Part shown: positions 9,227 to 19,649 of the stretch, in pieces
Numbering within the stretch: the stretch's first letter is position 1
Layout of the letters: each line of letters starts with the position of its first letter
Assembly (NCBI GenBank): GCA_000953735.1
Contig: LN554852.1
Location: 558,001-622,000, forward strand
DNA length: 64,000 nt
Origin: Moritella viscosa
GTDB taxonomy: Bacteria; Pseudomonadota; Gammaproteobacteria; Enterobacterales; Moritellaceae
Direction of reading: 5' to 3'
Made by a program: the position numbers and the translations under genes
The notes under the pieces: generated by a model
Seen by the model: the letters and a program-made list of their open reading frames with translations, nothing else
Told to the model about the DNA's origin: nothing
Databases searched by the model: none

Positions 9227-11848
9227 ATGACAATGTCTACAGCTGAGATCCGCAACGCGTTTCTTGATTATTTTGCCAGTAAAGGGCACAACAAAGGTAC
9301 AAGTAGCTCACTTGTACCTGCTAATGATCCAACTTTGTTATTTACAAATGCGGGCATGAACCAATTTAAAGACGTATTCCTAGGTGCAGAACAACGTTCA
9401 TATACACGTGCCACAACGTCTCAACGCTGTGTACGTGCTGGTGGTAAACACAACGACTTAGATAACGTAGGTTATACTGCGCGTCACCATACATTCTTTG
9501 AAATGCTAGGTAATTTCAGCTTTGGTGATTACTTCAAAGAAGATGCGATCTTATTTGCATGGGAATTCTTAACCGTTGTTTTGAAACTACCAAAAGAAAA
9601 ACTGTTGGTTACCGTTTATGAAAGTGATGATGAAGCATTTTCATTCTGGGCGAACAAAATAGGCGTGCCTGAAGATAAAATCATTCGTATCGGTGACAAA
9701 TCACCAGAGAAGAAATTTGAATCAGATAATTTCTGGTCGATGGGTGACACCGGTCCCTGTGGACCATGTTCTGAAATCTTCTACGACCATGGCGAAGATA
9801 TTTGGGGTGGCGTTCCGGGCTCACCAGAAGAAGACGGTGACCGTTTTATTGAGATCTGGAACCTGGTATTCATGCAGTTTAACCGTCAAGCTGACGGCAC
9901 AATGGAAGAATTACCAAAGCCATCTGTTGATACAGGTATGGGGCTTGAACGTATTTCTGCAATTATGCAAAATGTACATTCAAACTACGAAATCGATATC
10001 TTCCAAAGCTTAATCAAGCATGTTGCTGAGCTTATTGGTACAACAGATTTAGAAAACAAATCATTACGTGTAATTGCCGATCACATTCGTGCATGTAGTT
10101 TCCTGATCTCTGACGGTGTGATGCCATCAAATGAAGGTCGTGGTTATGTACTACGTCGAATCATTCGTCGTGCCGTTCGTCACGGTAATAAACTTGGCGC
10201 TAAAGGTCCATTCTTCAACAAACTTGTTGCGAAAATGGTCGAACTCATGGGTGATATTTCTGAAGATTTAGTAAAACAACAAGCCATTGTTGAGAAAATC
10301 TTACTTATCGAAGAAGAGCAGTTTGGTAAAACTCTTGAACGTGGTCTGAACATTTTAGACAATGAACTGTCGCAATTAGACGGTAAAGTTGTTCCTGGTG
10401 ATGTGGTATTCAAACTTTACGATACCTATGGTTTCCCATCTGATTTAACGGCTGATATTGCGCGTGAACGTGAGCTGACGATTGATGAAGATGGCTTTAA
10501 AGTAGCAATGGAAGAGCAGCGTAATCGTGCTCGTCAAGGTTCTAACTTCGGCACTGATTACAACGAAATGCTAAAAGTTGATGTTACAACTGAATTTTTG
10601 GGTTATCAAACGTTGACATCTGATGCGCAAATTGTTGCACTAATTAAAGATAATACTGAAGTTGAGCTCTTAAATGACGGCCAAGAAGGTGCGATTGTTT
10701 TAGACAAAACACCATTCTACGCAGAAGCGGGTGGCCAATCTGGTGACCAAGGTGTGATCAAAATTGGTGATACTGTATTTACGGTAACAGATACCAAGAA
10801 AGCGGGTAATGCAACGGTTCATTTCGGTTCAGTTTCAGGTGTTATCGAAGTAAATACCCAAGTTATTGCCGACGTTGATGTTAACCGTCGTAAAGCTATT
10901 GGCCTTAATCACTCAGTGACTCACTTAGCACACGCTGCATTGCGTAAAGTTGTTGGTGAAAATGTACAGCAGAAAGGTTCATTAGTATTACCTGAACGTT
11001 TACGTTTCGATTTTTCACACTTTGAAGGTGTAACTTCTGCGCAACTACTTGAAGTTGAACGTTTAGTTAACGCACAAATTCGTGCCAACCACGAAGTTGT
11101 AACGGAAGTTATGGACATTGATGCTGCGCGCGAAGCGGGTGCAATGGCATTATTTGGTGAGAAGTATGATGATGAAGTGCGCGTAGTGCGCATGGGTGAC
11201 TTCTCTATTGAACTGTGTGGTGGTACGCATGTTAAACGTACTGGTGATATTGGTTTCTTCAAAATCTTATCTGAGAGCGGTATCGCTGCAGGTGTTCGTC
11301 GTGTCGAGGCGGTAACTGGTGATTCTGCATTAGCATATGTTCACGATCTTGTGGCTAAAATGCAAGAAACAGCAGGTTTAGTGAAAGCGGACCAAAATAC
11401 AGTTGTGGCAAAAGTGAGTCAAGTACTCGACCGTAATCGTAGCCTAGAAAAAGAAGTTGAGAAGTTAAACGTACAAGTAGCAAGTGCTGCGAATGCTAAC
11501 TTGATCGACCAGGTACAAGTGATTAACGGTGTTAAAGTACTTGTTGCTAATCTAAAAGGCGCAGATCCTAAGTCGCTGCGTAGCTCGATGGATGAACTGA
11601 AGAATAAATTGCAAAGCGGTATTATTGTTCTTGGTATTCCTGGCGAAGGTAAAGTTAACCTGATCACGGGTGTAACTAAAGATCTAATTGGTAAAGTGAA
11701 AGCGGGTGAGCTAGTAAGCTACCTAGCAGTTCAAGTTGGCGGTAAAGGCGGCGGTCGCCCAGACATGGCGCAAGCGGGTGGTTCAAACCCAGAAGCGTTA
11801 CCTGCTGCACTTGAATCAGTGACACCTTGGTTAACTGAAAAACTATAA
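9227..11848 (+). CDS. alaS: Alanyl-tRNA synthetase
   Basis: Class II aminoacyl-tRNA synthetase of 873 residues charging tRNA(Ala). The catalytic domain opens with [13 protein letters not shown] and includes [14 protein letters not shown] and [18 protein letters not shown]. The editing domain has its zinc-type motifs HSVTH (near 562) and CGGTH (near 663). A C-Ala/DHHA1 region with a coiled coil follows and ends with [15 protein letters not shown], the family's glycine-rich motif. ATG 9227 has AGGA 7 nt upstream; ATG 9233 would give MSTAEIR. lysC and csrA follow, the order typical of vibrios and relatives. Confidence 0.98.
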   Translation: MTMSTAEIRNAFLDYFASKGHNKGTSSSLVPANDPTLLFTNAGMNQFKDVFLGAEQRSYTRATTSQRCVRAGGKHNDLDNVGYTARHHTFFEMLGNFSFGDYFKEDAILFAWEFLTVVLKLPKEKLLVTVYESDDEAFSFWANKIGVPEDKIIRIGDKSPEKKFESDNFWSMGDTGPCGPCSEIFYDHGEDIWGGVPGSPEEDGDRFIEIWNLVFMQFNRQADGTMEELPKPSVDTGMGLERISAIMQNVHSNYEIDIFQSLIKHVAELIGTTDLENKSLRVIADHIRACSFLISDGVMPSNEGRGYVLRRIIRRAVRHGNKLGAKGPFFNKLVAKMVELMGDISEDLVKQQAIVEKILLIEEEQFGKTLERGLNILDNELSQLDGKVVPGDVVFKLYDTYGFPSDLTADIARERELTIDEDGFKVAMEEQRNRARQGSNFGTDYNEMLKVDVTTEFLGYQTLTSDAQIVALIKDNTEVELLNDGQEGAIVLDKTPFYAEAGGQSGDQGVIKIGDTVFTVTDTKKAGNATVHFGSVSGVIEVNTQVIADVDVNRRKAIGLNHSVTHLAHAALRKVVGENVQQKGSLVLPERLRFDFSHFEGVTSAQLLEVERLVNAQIRANHEVVTEVMDIDAAREAGAMALFGEKYDDEVRVVRMGDFSIELCGGTHVKRTGDIGFFKILSESGIAAGVRRVEAVTGDSALAYVHDLVAKMQETAGLVKADQNTVVAKVSQVLDRNRSLEKEVEKLNVQVASAANANLIDQVQVINGVKVLVANLKGADPKSLRSSMDELKNKLQSGIIVLGIPGEGKVNLITGVTKDLIGKVKAGELVSYLAVQVGGKGGGRPDMAQAGGSNPEALPAALESVTPWLTEKL

Positions 11849-11858
11849 GTTAGTATTA

Positions 11859-11887
11859 TTAGTTAGCAACATATCGTTGCTAACTAA
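11859..11887. repeat. Perfect 12-bp inverted repeat between alaS and lysC
   Basis: TTAGTTAGCAAC and GTTGCTAACTAA flank a 5-nt loop. No T-run follows on either strand, so it is not a classic terminator. It may stabilise the alaS 3' end or act as a processing site. Confidence 0.6.
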
Positions 11888-11983
11888 GTTCAAATAAACA
11901 GTGTAATCACAACGAACAGGCAGTCCTGCTCGCTGTTTGAGCACAGGCGGTGATAAATTTAAAGGTTATTAAAGGAAGTTGTT

Positions 11984-13207
11984 GTGGCGTTGTATGTACA
12001 AAAATATGGGGGTACTTCAGTCGGTTCTATTGAACGAATTGAAGCTGTTGCCCAGCGAGTGAAAAAATCTCGTGAACAGGGAAATCAAATAGTTGTGGTC
12101 GTGTCGGCTATGTCTGGTGAAACTAATCGTTTACTGGGTATGGCGAAAGCGCTCGATGAGAACGCCGATCGCAGAGAAATGGATGTATTAGTTTCAACGG
12201 GTGAACAGGTTACGATTGCATTGTTAACCATCGCGCTGCAAAAAGCTGGTGTCGATGCGATATCAATGACAGGTGATCAGGTTCAAATGAAAACCGATAA
12301 CAGCCATGGTAAGGCTCGCATCAAAACTGTTGAAACAGACAACTTACAACGTCATCTAGATGAAGGTAAAGTGGTCGTAGTTGCTGGTTTCCAAGGTCGT
12401 GATGAAGATAATAATATCACGACGCTGGGGCGCGGCGGTTCGGACACTACCGCAGTTGCAATTGCCGCTGTACTGAAAGCTGATGAATGTCAGATTTATA
12501 CTGACGTTAATGGCGTCTATACCACCGACCCTCGGGTTGAGCCGCGCGCACGGAAATTAGATTGCATCACTTTCGAAGAGATGCTTGAAATGGCGAGCCT
12601 AGGTGCCAAAGTATTACAAATTCGCTCGGTCGAGTTTGCAGGGAAATACAATGTACCTTTACGTGTACTATCTTCATTTGAAGACGGTGAAGGGACATTG
12701 ATTACTTACGAGGACGTAAAAAAAATGGAATCAGCAATCATATCTGGCATTGCGTTTAACCGCGATGAAGCAAGTTTAACAATATCAGGTATCCCTGATG
12801 AACCTTTAGTTGCAGCTAATATCTTAACGCCAATTGGTGATGCAGGTATTGATGTTGACGTTATCGTCCAAAATGCACATGGTAAAGATGGCCTTGTTGA
12901 TTTTACCTTCACTGTTCACCGTGATGATTACCAAGCCGCAAAAGTCCTCTTGGAAAAGACTTGTGAAGAATTATCTGGAAAAGATGTGCAAGGTAACGAT
13001 CGTATTGCTAAAATTTCAATAGTAGGTGTCGGTATGTGGAATCATCCAGGTGTCGCTAAAACAATGTTTGAAGTTTTAGGTCGTGAAGGAATCAACATGC
13101 AGTTGATTTCAACCTCTGAAATTAAGATTTCAGTAATCGTTGACGAAAAATATTTAGAACTCGGTGTTCGTGCATTGCACGCTGCATTCAACTTAGATGT
13201 TGCTTGA
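11984..13207 (+). CDS. lysC: Aspartate kinase
   Basis: Phosphorylates L-aspartate at the start of the Lys/Thr/Met/diaminopimelate pathway. 407 residues: an amino-acid kinase domain (LYVQKYGGTSVGS at the N-terminus; TLGRGGSDTTAVAIAA near 150) followed by two ACT domains (from about 265 and 345). These give feedback control by lysine and/or threonine. GTG 11984 is chosen: AAGGAAG lies 5 nt before it and it matches the family N-terminus. It is the monofunctional type. The 135-nt upstream gap is too short for, and shows no sign of, a lysine riboswitch. csrA follows after 120 nt. Confidence 0.95.
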   Translation: MALYVQKYGGTSVGSIERIEAVAQRVKKSREQGNQIVVVVSAMSGETNRLLGMAKALDENADRREMDVLVSTGEQVTIALLTIALQKAGVDAISMTGDQVQMKTDNSHGKARIKTVETDNLQRHLDEGKVVVVAGFQGRDEDNNITTLGRGGSDTTAVAIAAVLKADECQIYTDVNGVYTTDPRVEPRARKLDCITFEEMLEMASLGAKVLQIRSVEFAGKYNVPLRVLSSFEDGEGTLITYEDVKKMESAIISGIAFNRDEASLTISGIPDEPLVAANILTPIGDAGIDVDVIVQNAHGKDGLVDFTFTVHRDDYQAAKVLLEKTCEELSGKDVQGNDRIAKISIVGVGMWNHPGVAKTMFEVLGREGINMQLISTSEIKISVIVDEKYLELGVRALHAAFNLDVA

Positions 13208-13327
13208 ACTGAGTGAATTAACAGCAAATTAAGTCTTATTTATTCTTTTCTTGTTTTACATTGAAGCTTTTAATAGAATAATAAGCGGCTTAACAAAAAT
13301 ATAATGAATTAGTTGAGGAATAAATTA

Positions 13328-13519
13328 ATGCTAATATTGACGCGCCGTGTTGGCGAAACACTTATGATCGGTGATGAAGTTACAGTTACTGTTTTAGGTG
13401 TTAAAGGTAATCAAGTTCGTATCGGTGTTAATGCGCCTAAAGAAGTATCTGTTCACCGTGAAGAGATCTACATGCGAATTCAAGCAGAAAAAGGCGAAAG
13501 CCCTGAAGGCAACTTCTAA
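13328..13519 (+). CDS. csrA: Carbon storage regulator CsrA
   Basis: Dimeric RNA-binding post-transcriptional regulator of 63 residues. It binds GGA motifs in leaders and is titrated by CsrB-type RNAs. [18 protein letters not shown] through [15 protein letters not shown] is almost identical to E. coli CsrA over its first 55 residues; the tail KGESPEGNF differs. ATG 13328 is chosen over an in-frame TTG at 13313: GAGGAA lies 7 nt upstream and the N-terminus is canonical. The gene is followed by its own terminator and the tRNA array. A large CsrB-like RNA lies at 37.0-37.75 kb in this window, so both partners are visible here. Confidence 0.98.
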   Translation: MLILTRRVGETLMIGDEVTVTVLGVKGNQVRIGVNAPKEVSVHREEIYMRIQAEKGESPEGNF

Positions 13520-13546
13520 ATTAGAATAATAAAATTATTACAGACT

Positions 13547-13576
13547 GGGTTTAGCGATGCTAAGCCCTTTTTTTTA
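13547..13576 (+). terminator. Rho-independent terminator of csrA
   Basis: GGGTTTAGC, GAT loop, GCTAAGCCC, then eight or nine T. A nine-pair stem with one G-U. Confidence 0.92.
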
Positions 13577-13677
13577 TCTGTTTTTTGAATGTTTTGGGAC
13601 TTTCATCCCGTTTTTGCTGCAATAGTAGTTTTGTTGTTTGAAACTTAAACAGTTACTTGAGTGCTGTTAATTAATAT

Positions 13678-13705
13678 TTGACTTATTTTCCAGTACCCGT
13701 ATTAT
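13678..13705 (+). promoter_or_regulatory. Promoter of the tRNA(Ser)/tRNA(Arg) array
   Basis: TTGACT, 16-nt spacer, TATTAT, ending 15 nt before the first tRNA gene. Between the -10 and the tRNA is GAGCGCC, a GC-rich discriminator-like stretch typical of stringently controlled stable-RNA promoters. Confidence 0.75.
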
Positions 13706-13720
13706 GAGCGCCAACAACAC

Positions 13721-13814
<94 letters not shown>

Positions 13815-13897
13815 GTTGTCCTGCTCCTATCTCATATTGAAAAATATGTTATAGTGTTTTGGTCAAATTTTTGGACGTTGTAAGAAATAATTGTTAT

Positions 13898-13974
13898 GCG
13901 GATGTAGCTCAGCTGGATAGAGTACCTGGCTACGAACCAGACGGTCGGAGGTTCGAATCCTCCCATCCGCACCA
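13898..13974 (+). tRNA. tRNA-Arg (ACG), copy 1
   Basis: 77 nt. Acceptor GCGGATG pairs with CATCCGC, anticodon loop CTACGAA gives anticodon ACG (read as ICG after deamination), and CCA is encoded. It differs from the other four copies by one base: A instead of G just after the anticodon stem, in the variable loop. Confidence 0.98.
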
Positions 13975-14063
13975 TTATTTCGATTAGAATTAATTCTAAG
14001 TAATTAGTAGAAGTTGAAAGCACTTAATCTAATTATGACAATTATAGGTTAGACCAAATATGT

Positions 14064-14140
14064 GCGGATGTAGCTCAGCTGGATAGAGTACCTGGCTACG
14101 AACCAGGCGGTCGGAGGTTCGAATCCTCCCATCCGCACCA
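14064..14140 (+). tRNA. tRNA-Arg (ACG), copy 2
   Basis: 77 nt, same fold and ACG anticodon as copy 1, with G in the variable loop. Identical to copies 3-5. CCA encoded. Confidence 0.98.
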
Positions 14141-14182
14141 TTGGTTTTAACTCACGAATAAATACAACAGAATAGATTATGT

Positions 14183-14259
14183 GCGGATGTAGCTCAGCTG
14201 GATAGAGTACCTGGCTACGAACCAGGCGGTCGGAGGTTCGAATCCTCCCATCCGCACCA
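14183..14259 (+). tRNA. tRNA-Arg (ACG), copy 3
   Basis: 77 nt, identical to copies 2, 4 and 5. It follows copy 2 after 42 nt. CCA encoded. Confidence 0.98.
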
Positions 14260-14339
14260 TTTGTTCAAACCACAATTTATTTTTTATGGTTTAATTCGTT
14301 AAACGGTAAAATAAAACAAGTTCTTAAAATAGAATATGT

Positions 14340-14416
14340 GCGGATGTAGCTCAGCTGGATAGAGTACCTGGCTACGAACCAGGCGGTCGGAGGTTCGAAT
14401 CCTCCCATCCGCACCA
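14340..14416 (+). tRNA. tRNA-Arg (ACG), copy 4
   Basis: 77 nt, identical to copies 2, 3 and 5. The spacer before it (80 nt) is the longest among copies 2-5. CCA encoded. Confidence 0.98.
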
Positions 14417-14440
14417 TCTATTTTAAATATAATTTTTTGT

Positions 14441-14517
14441 GCGGATGTAGCTCAGCTGGATAGAGTACCTGGCTACGAACCAGGCGGTCGGAGGTTCGAA
14501 TCCTCCCATCCGCACCA
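14441..14517 (+). tRNA. tRNA-Arg (ACG), copy 5
   Basis: 77 nt, identical to copies 2-4. Only 24 nt separate it from copy 4. CCA encoded. Confidence 0.98.
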
Positions 14518-14593
14518 TTTATTATATTATTATGAATTGTTCCGATGTAAGTCTTTACATTGTCGATGTTTTTCATAATAATAGGGTTTGTGT

Positions 14594-14687
<94 letters not shown>

Positions 14688-14695
14688 AAATAAAG

Positions 14696-14717
14696 AAACC
14701 GCTTAATTGCGGTTTTT
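14696..14717 (+). terminator. Terminator of the tRNA array
   Basis: AAACCGC, short AT loop, GCGGTTT, then five further T, starting 10 nt after the last CCA. Confidence 0.88.
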
Positions 14718-14753
14718 TTATGCCTAAAATTTACTCACCCTCTCAATTCATAC

Positions 14754-15554
14754 CTATTCTATTTTCTGAGACTCTAACCATTCTATCAGCAACTGATTGA
14801 ATACTTCTGGTTGCTCTGTCATTACCCAGTGACGAGTATTAAGCGCGACGACTCTGTTACCTGGAATGGCCGCCATTTTTTGTTCCCAATTTTTAGAATG
14901 GAACATACCCGGTTTATTTTTTCCATAAACAAAAAGCAGTGGACAGGTGATGTCGATGGGTAAGTTTCCTAAAGGACGCCCTGTAAGTGTGTGACTCCAT
15001 TTCCAGTAGTAGGAATAGGTCATCGCTGAGGTGATGGTCGTAGGATCTCCTGGTGCATTTAATGCCTTTGCCATCTTACGGGTCATCTTATCACCGATGG
15101 TGCCACCTATTTTCCAAGCTGCTGCGAGCCATATTTGATAGGCAAACATAAAGGCTTTAGCTTTGCTGGTGAGTACGTGCTCGGAAGAACCTGCATCGCC
15201 AATATCAATGCTAATAATTTTACTTACTTTGGACTTATTACGCATATAATATTGGTAACCGAAAAAGCTACCCCAGTCATGTATTAGTAAGGTAACAGGT
15301 TTTCCAGCCCCTACTTTATTAACAACGGCATCAATCGTCTCAATTATGTCTGCAAGATCATAATACTTACGTGGTTTATCGATAGCGTAACCAGGCAGTG
15401 TAAAACGCACACAGCGGTAAGAATCTTTTAATGTAGCAACCTGATCATCCCATATCCGGTAAGTATCCGGCCAACCATGGATCATCACAATAGTATCTTT
15501 TCCTGTACCTTCGATAAGCACGTCAATATCACCAATACTGAGTTTTTCTGTCAT
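14754..15554 (-). CDS. Alpha/beta hydrolase, epoxide hydrolase/haloalkane dehalogenase-like
   Basis: 266-residue alpha/beta-hydrolase fold enzyme. The oxyanion-hole motif HGWPD is near residue 25. The nucleophile elbow reads IHDWGS near 92, so the nucleophile is Asp, as in soluble epoxide hydrolases and haloalkane dehalogenases rather than serine esterases. The C-terminal base is the His in TRHWVMTEQPE near 245, and a helical cap lies between. ATG 15554 is preferred: AAAGGA lies 6 nt upstream, whereas the ATG at 15560 touches the SD. It is cytoplasmic (no signal peptide). The substrate cannot be told from sequence. Convergent with the tRNA array. Confidence 0.8.
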   Translation of the reverse strand: MTEKLSIGDIDVLIEGTGKDTIVMIHGWPDTYRIWDDQVATLKDSYRCVRFTLPGYAIDKPRKYYDLADIIETIDAVVNKVGAGKPVTLLIHDWGSFFGYQYYMRNKSKVSKIISIDIGDAGSSEHVLTSKAKAFMFAYQIWLAAAWKIGGTIGDKMTRKMAKALNAPGDPTTITSAMTYSYYWKWSHTLTGRPLGNLPIDITCPLLFVYGKNKPGMFHSKNWEQKMAAIPGNRVVALNTRHWVMTEQPEVFNQLLIEWLESQKIE

Positions 15555-15815
15555 AGTCATTCCTTTAATAGCCGCAAAGTTATTCGTTGCAGTATTTTAT
15601 CGGGTAAATAAAGTAGAGCTATTACTCTATTACCATTTTAACCTTTGATCTATGCTTCTTTATTTAGATTGCGAACTGGTTCCAATTTTATTATTTTTTT
15701 AAACGTTAAGATCATGCTTATTTGATGTAATAAGCATTTTTTAGCAGACTATCGACTTTGTGTATTAAATTGATTTGGTGATGAGGTTATCACTGTAAGC
15801 CGTTAAAGTTGGTTG

Positions 15816-15983
15816 CTATTGAGTTAAAAATATCATCAAACTAAGAAATGCGATGGTAGCCGTTGTACCACCAATAATATAGATAAAGCCTTTTTTACCT
15901 TGTTGTATGGTCCAGTTATTATATTGTAAGAATCCGAACCACAAGATGCTTAGTATTAAAGGTAATAGAAAAAATTTAAACAT
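15816..15983 (-). CDS. Small two-helix membrane protein, function unknown
   Basis: 55 residues if started at ATG 15983 (MFKFFLLPL), which has AGGGGAG three to four nt upstream. An in-frame ATG at 16010 would add nine residues. It has two hydrophobic segments (about 4-21 and 33-53) joined by a short polar loop NNWTIQQGKKG. I do not recognise the family. Isolated between the hydrolase and yqaA; the clear SD supports it as real. Confidence 0.6.
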   Translation of the reverse strand: MFKFFLLPLILSILWFGFLQYNNWTIQQGKKGFIYIIGGTTATIAFLSLMIFLTQ

Positions 15984-16226
15984 AAACTCCCCTACGTAGC
16001 GATTTATCACTGTTTATTGAATTATATAGTGGCTAAACTGTCCTACCACTTTTAATTATGCACTTAATATTTATAGAACGGTTAAATACTGCCAGTCGTA
16101 TACCTATAAGTGCGTTAAGCATAACACTAGCATGCTTAGCTTTGATTATACGTCTAACTTCAATATATAGTGTGACTTAATTCTCTTAGTGATAACACTG
16201 TGGGTAAATGAAATTTAGAGGATTAG

Positions 16227-16646
16227 ATGGGTCTTTGGTTATTATTTTTAAGTAGTTTTACATCTGCGACCATTTTACCTGGTAGTTCAGAAATATTATT
16301 AACCGCGATGTTAGTTGAAGGTTCGTGGTCACATTGGCAGCTTTTTATTATGGCGACCAGTGGCAATGTATTAGGGTCTATTCTTACCTTTTACATGGGG
16401 TATTTTATTTATGCGAAAAAGCCAATCGACTTTTCAGAAAATAAGCACTACCGCCGTGTACATGGCGTGATCCAACGATGGGGTTGGAGTAGTTTGCTAT
16501 TTAGTTGGTTGCCTGTTTTCGGTGATGTTTTTTGTTTATTAGCAGGTTGGTTACGTTTAAATCCTGTTCTTTCTTTTATCGCTATTATGCTAGGTAAAGC
16601 AATTCGCTATGCAATTATTATCTGGTTTATGAGTTCTATTAGCTAA
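16227..16646 (+). CDS. yqaA: YqaA-family inner-membrane protein (VTT/SNARE-associated type)
   Basis: 139-residue polytopic membrane protein. Residues SSFTSATILPGSSEILLTAML and SWLPVFGDVFCLLAGWLRL closely follow E. coli YqaA, a small DedA-related protein of unknown transport role. GAGGAT lies just upstream of ATG. In E. coli, yqaA also lies between the csrA-tRNA region and gshA, so synteny supports the symbol; here an M16 peptidase separates yqaA from gshA. Confidence 0.85.
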   Translation: MGLWLLFLSSFTSATILPGSSEILLTAMLVEGSWSHWQLFIMATSGNVLGSILTFYMGYFIYAKKPIDFSENKHYRRVHGVIQRWGWSSLLFSWLPVFGDVFCLLAGWLRLNPVLSFIAIMLGKAIRYAIIIWFMSSIS

Positions 16647-16685
16647 TTATTTTATATTTAATTTTAAACTGACGAGGAATTTTTG

Positions 16686-19562
16686 ATGCGTTTGAATTCT
16701 TTTTATGGTGCCGTTGTACTGAGTTCTTCAATGTTGTTACTTAGTGGGTGCTCATTACTGGATAAAGACCGTAATACCGCAGCACTGCCTAGTGGAATGA
16801 CACTAGTTGAACAGCAAGAAAAAGTGCCTAGCAGCTTGCTAATACCCTATGAAAAATACCAGTTAAGCAATGGACTGACTGTTATCTTGCACGAAGACGA
16901 TTCCGATCCGTTAACGTATATTGATATGACTTACCATGTTGGTTCTGCACGTGAAGAGCTCGGTAAATCAGGGTTTGCGCATTTCTTCGAGCATATGATG
17001 TTCCAAGGCAGTAAAAATGTTGGTGATCAGCAGCATTTTAAAATTGTTAATGAAGCTGGCGGTTCAATGAACGGCAGCACAAATCAAGATAGAACGAATT
17101 ATTATCAAACAGTACCTGCAAATCAATTAGAAAAAATACTGTGGTTAGAAGCCGACCGTATGGGTTTTTTATTAGATGCAGTTGATCAACGTAAATTCGA
17201 GATCCAACGTGCAACCGTTAAAAACGAGCGTTCACAACGTGTAGATAATCGCCCTTACGGTTTACTTGGTGAACGAGTTGGTGAAGCTTTATATCCACGA
17301 AATCATCCTTATGCTTGGCAGCCAATTGGTTATATTGAAGATTTGGATCGCGTTGATGTGAACGATTTAAAACAATTCTTCTTACGTTGGTATGGCCCGA
17401 ACAATGCGACGCTGACGATTGCCGGTAAATTTGATAAAGCAGAGACCTTGGCTTGGGTAAATCAGTATTTTGCGACAATCCCGAAAGGCCCTGAAGTAAA
17501 AGATATGCAACCTGTGCCTGTTAGCCTTGATAAAGATCGTTATATTACCTTAGAAGATAACGTGCCACAGCCGATGTTGTATATCAGTTATCCAACAGTA
17601 TATATGGGGCATAAAGATGAAGCGCCACTCGACCTGTTTGCTTATGCCTTAGGGGGAGGAAAAAACTCACTTTTGTATAAGAATTTAGTGGAAACAGGTT
17701 ATGCAACAAATGTGGCTGCTTACCACAGCTGCAGTGAACTAAGTTGTACATTTGATATCTATACGCAGCCTAACCCAGCCAAAGGGATGGAGCTAGCCCC
17801 GTTATTAGCGAATATTAATGCGTCGATAAAAGAATTAGCAGATAAAGGCATCGCAGCTTCTGAAGTAACCCGATTACGTTCGATCATTGAAAGCTCCGCT
17901 ATATTTGGTATGCAAAGTGTCGCAGGCAAAGCAAAAGAGCTTGCGTTAGGCGAAACCTTGATGAATGATCCTAATTACTTAACCAAGGGGTTATCCGTTT
18001 TCGACACGATCACAGCAGAAGAAGGGATTGCTAGTTATAAAAAATATCTCGAAAATAAGCCAAAAGTAATCATGAGTGTTGTGCCTAAGGGTAAGTTGGA
18101 ATATATCGCTCATGCGTCGACTTTTACACCCGCACCACGTGATATTAGTAAGCAAAGCACGCAGCTAGATCGAACATTAGCAGTTAGAACGACGGAAGAT
18201 ACTTTTGATCGTTCAGTGATGCCACAAGCGGGCAGTAATCCACAGCAAATATTACCGATGTTATGGCGTCAATCGCTCGCGAATGATATTCAAGTACTTG
18301 GTACGGTATACGATGAAACTCCAACCGTTAGCATACAGATTAATTTAAAAGGTGGTCGACGTGTTGAAAACGCTGATAAGCAAGGGATTGCGAAACTAAC
18401 GGCCGCTATGATGAATCAATCTACAACGCAACATTCATCGGCAGAGCTTAATGATCAATTACAATTACTAGGTAGTAGCATTAATTTTTCTGCTGGTCTT
18501 TATGGCACGAGTATCAGTGTTAACAGCTTATCGAAAAATTTACCTGCAACATTAGCAATATTAGAAGAGAAACTCTTTAAACCGGGTTTTGTTGACGCTG
18601 ATTTCACGCGTGTTAAAGCTCAGTCAAGACAAGCTTCATTACAAAATCAGCAAAGAGTCGGTTGGTTAGGGCAATTAGCTACACAGCGTATTTTGTATGG
18701 TGAAGACCGTGTTACTGGCAACCCATCATCTGGTACATTAAAAAATCAAGCTGCATTAACGCGTGATGATGTACTTGCTTACTATCAGCAATATTATAAC
18801 TTAGCAGAAGCTAAAATAGTGGTGGTTGGTGATGTTAGTGAAGCTGCTGTTACGACGTCGTTAGGCTTTTTACAGCAAGGCGCTCATTTACCTGCAGTGA
18901 GTTACCCAGCTCTAGCAAAAGCACCGTTATGGCAACCGAACACACTTTATATTGTTGATAAGCCAGATGCAGTACAGTCTGTAATTAAAGTAATATCACC
19001 CGCGGTAGCGTATGATGTGACAGGTGATTTCTTTAAAGCTAATCTAATGAACTTTAATTTAGGTGGTAACTTTAACAGTCGTTTGAATCAGAATTTACGC
19101 GAAGATAAAGGGTATACATACGGTGCGATGACCGGATTTTATGCTGACCGTGAATATGGTTTTTTCTCTTCATCTGCGGATGTTCGCGCTGAAGTAACTG
19201 GCGATGCAATCAAAGAAACGTTAAAAGAGTTAAAAGCTTATACAGACGGTGGTATCACTGATTCTGAACTGGCTTATATGAAGAGTGCGGTTTCACAGCA
19301 GGAAGCCTTGTCTTATGAAACACCTGCTCAGAAGTCTAATTTCTTAATGCAGTTATTATTATTGGATTTATCACCTGATTTTGTAGAGCAGCAAGCAAAG
19401 ATCATTCAAATGATGAATAAGTCTGAAATTCAGGCATTGGCAAAGACTTACTTATCGAGCGATAAATTTTCTGTTATTGTGGTTGGTGATCGTCAGTTGA
19501 TTGAAAAACAGGTTCAAGACTTTGGTTTAGATATTCAGATTTTTGATCTGTTAGATAAATAA
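16686..19562 (+). CDS. M16 family zinc metallopeptidase lipoprotein (pitrilysin/insulinase type)
   Basis: 958-residue tandem M16 protein. The N-terminus MRLNSFYGAVVLSSSMLLLSGC ends in a lipobox (LSGC), so it is probably lipid-anchored in the periplasm. The inverted zinc motif HFFEH is near residue 100, with the distal Glu expected in the NERSQRVDNRPYG region. The second M16 half (from about 520) lacks HxxEH, as normal for pitrilysin-like enzymes, and carries the conserved LREDKGYTYG near 807. ATG 16686 has GAGGAA 6 nt upstream; the TTG just before it is not the start. Substrate is probably short peptides. gshA is 87 nt downstream. Confidence 0.9.
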   Translation: MRLNSFYGAVVLSSSMLLLSGCSLLDKDRNTAALPSGMTLVEQQEKVPSSLLIPYEKYQLSNGLTVILHEDDSDPLTYIDMTYHVGSAREELGKSGFAHFFEHMMFQGSKNVGDQQHFKIVNEAGGSMNGSTNQDRTNYYQTVPANQLEKILWLEADRMGFLLDAVDQRKFEIQRATVKNERSQRVDNRPYGLLGERVGEALYPRNHPYAWQPIGYIEDLDRVDVNDLKQFFLRWYGPNNATLTIAGKFDKAETLAWVNQYFATIPKGPEVKDMQPVPVSLDKDRYITLEDNVPQPMLYISYPTVYMGHKDEAPLDLFAYALGGGKNSLLYKNLVETGYATNVAAYHSCSELSCTFDIYTQPNPAKGMELAPLLANINASIKELADKGIAASEVTRLRSIIESSAIFGMQSVAGKAKELALGETLMNDPNYLTKGLSVFDTITAEEGIASYKKYLENKPKVIMSVVPKGKLEYIAHASTFTPAPRDISKQSTQLDRTLAVRTTEDTFDRSVMPQAGSNPQQILPMLWRQSLANDIQVLGTVYDETPTVSIQINLKGGRRVENADKQGIAKLTAAMMNQSTTQHSSAELNDQLQLLGSSINFSAGLYGTSISVNSLSKNLPATLAILEEKLFKPGFVDADFTRVKAQSRQASLQNQQRVGWLGQLATQRILYGEDRVTGNPSSGTLKNQAALTRDDVLAYYQQYYNLAEAKIVVVGDVSEAAVTTSLGFLQQGAHLPAVSYPALAKAPLWQPNTLYIVDKPDAVQSVIKVISPAVAYDVTGDFFKANLMNFNLGGNFNSRLNQNLREDKGYTYGAMTGFYADREYGFFSSSADVRAEVTGDAIKETLKELKAYTDGGITDSELAYMKSAVSQQEALSYETPAQKSNFLMQLLLLDLSPDFVEQQAKIIQMMNKSEIQALAKTYLSSDKFSVIVVGDRQLIEKQVQDFGLDIQIFDLLDK

Positions 19563-19649
19563 TAGACTTGAAATTAACCTTAAAGATTGCTCTATTGATC
19601 GCGCAATTTTTAAGGTGATACTTTTATATAGTTCATTGGTGGATTTAAT

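Noticed and set aside
11849-11983. Lysine riboswitch before lysC
   Set aside because: The gap is only 135 nt and I see no lysine riboswitch core; it holds a simple hairpin instead.
13832-14023. 63-residue minus-strand ORF over a tRNA-Arg gene
   Set aside because: It lies antisense to a tRNA and has no start signals.
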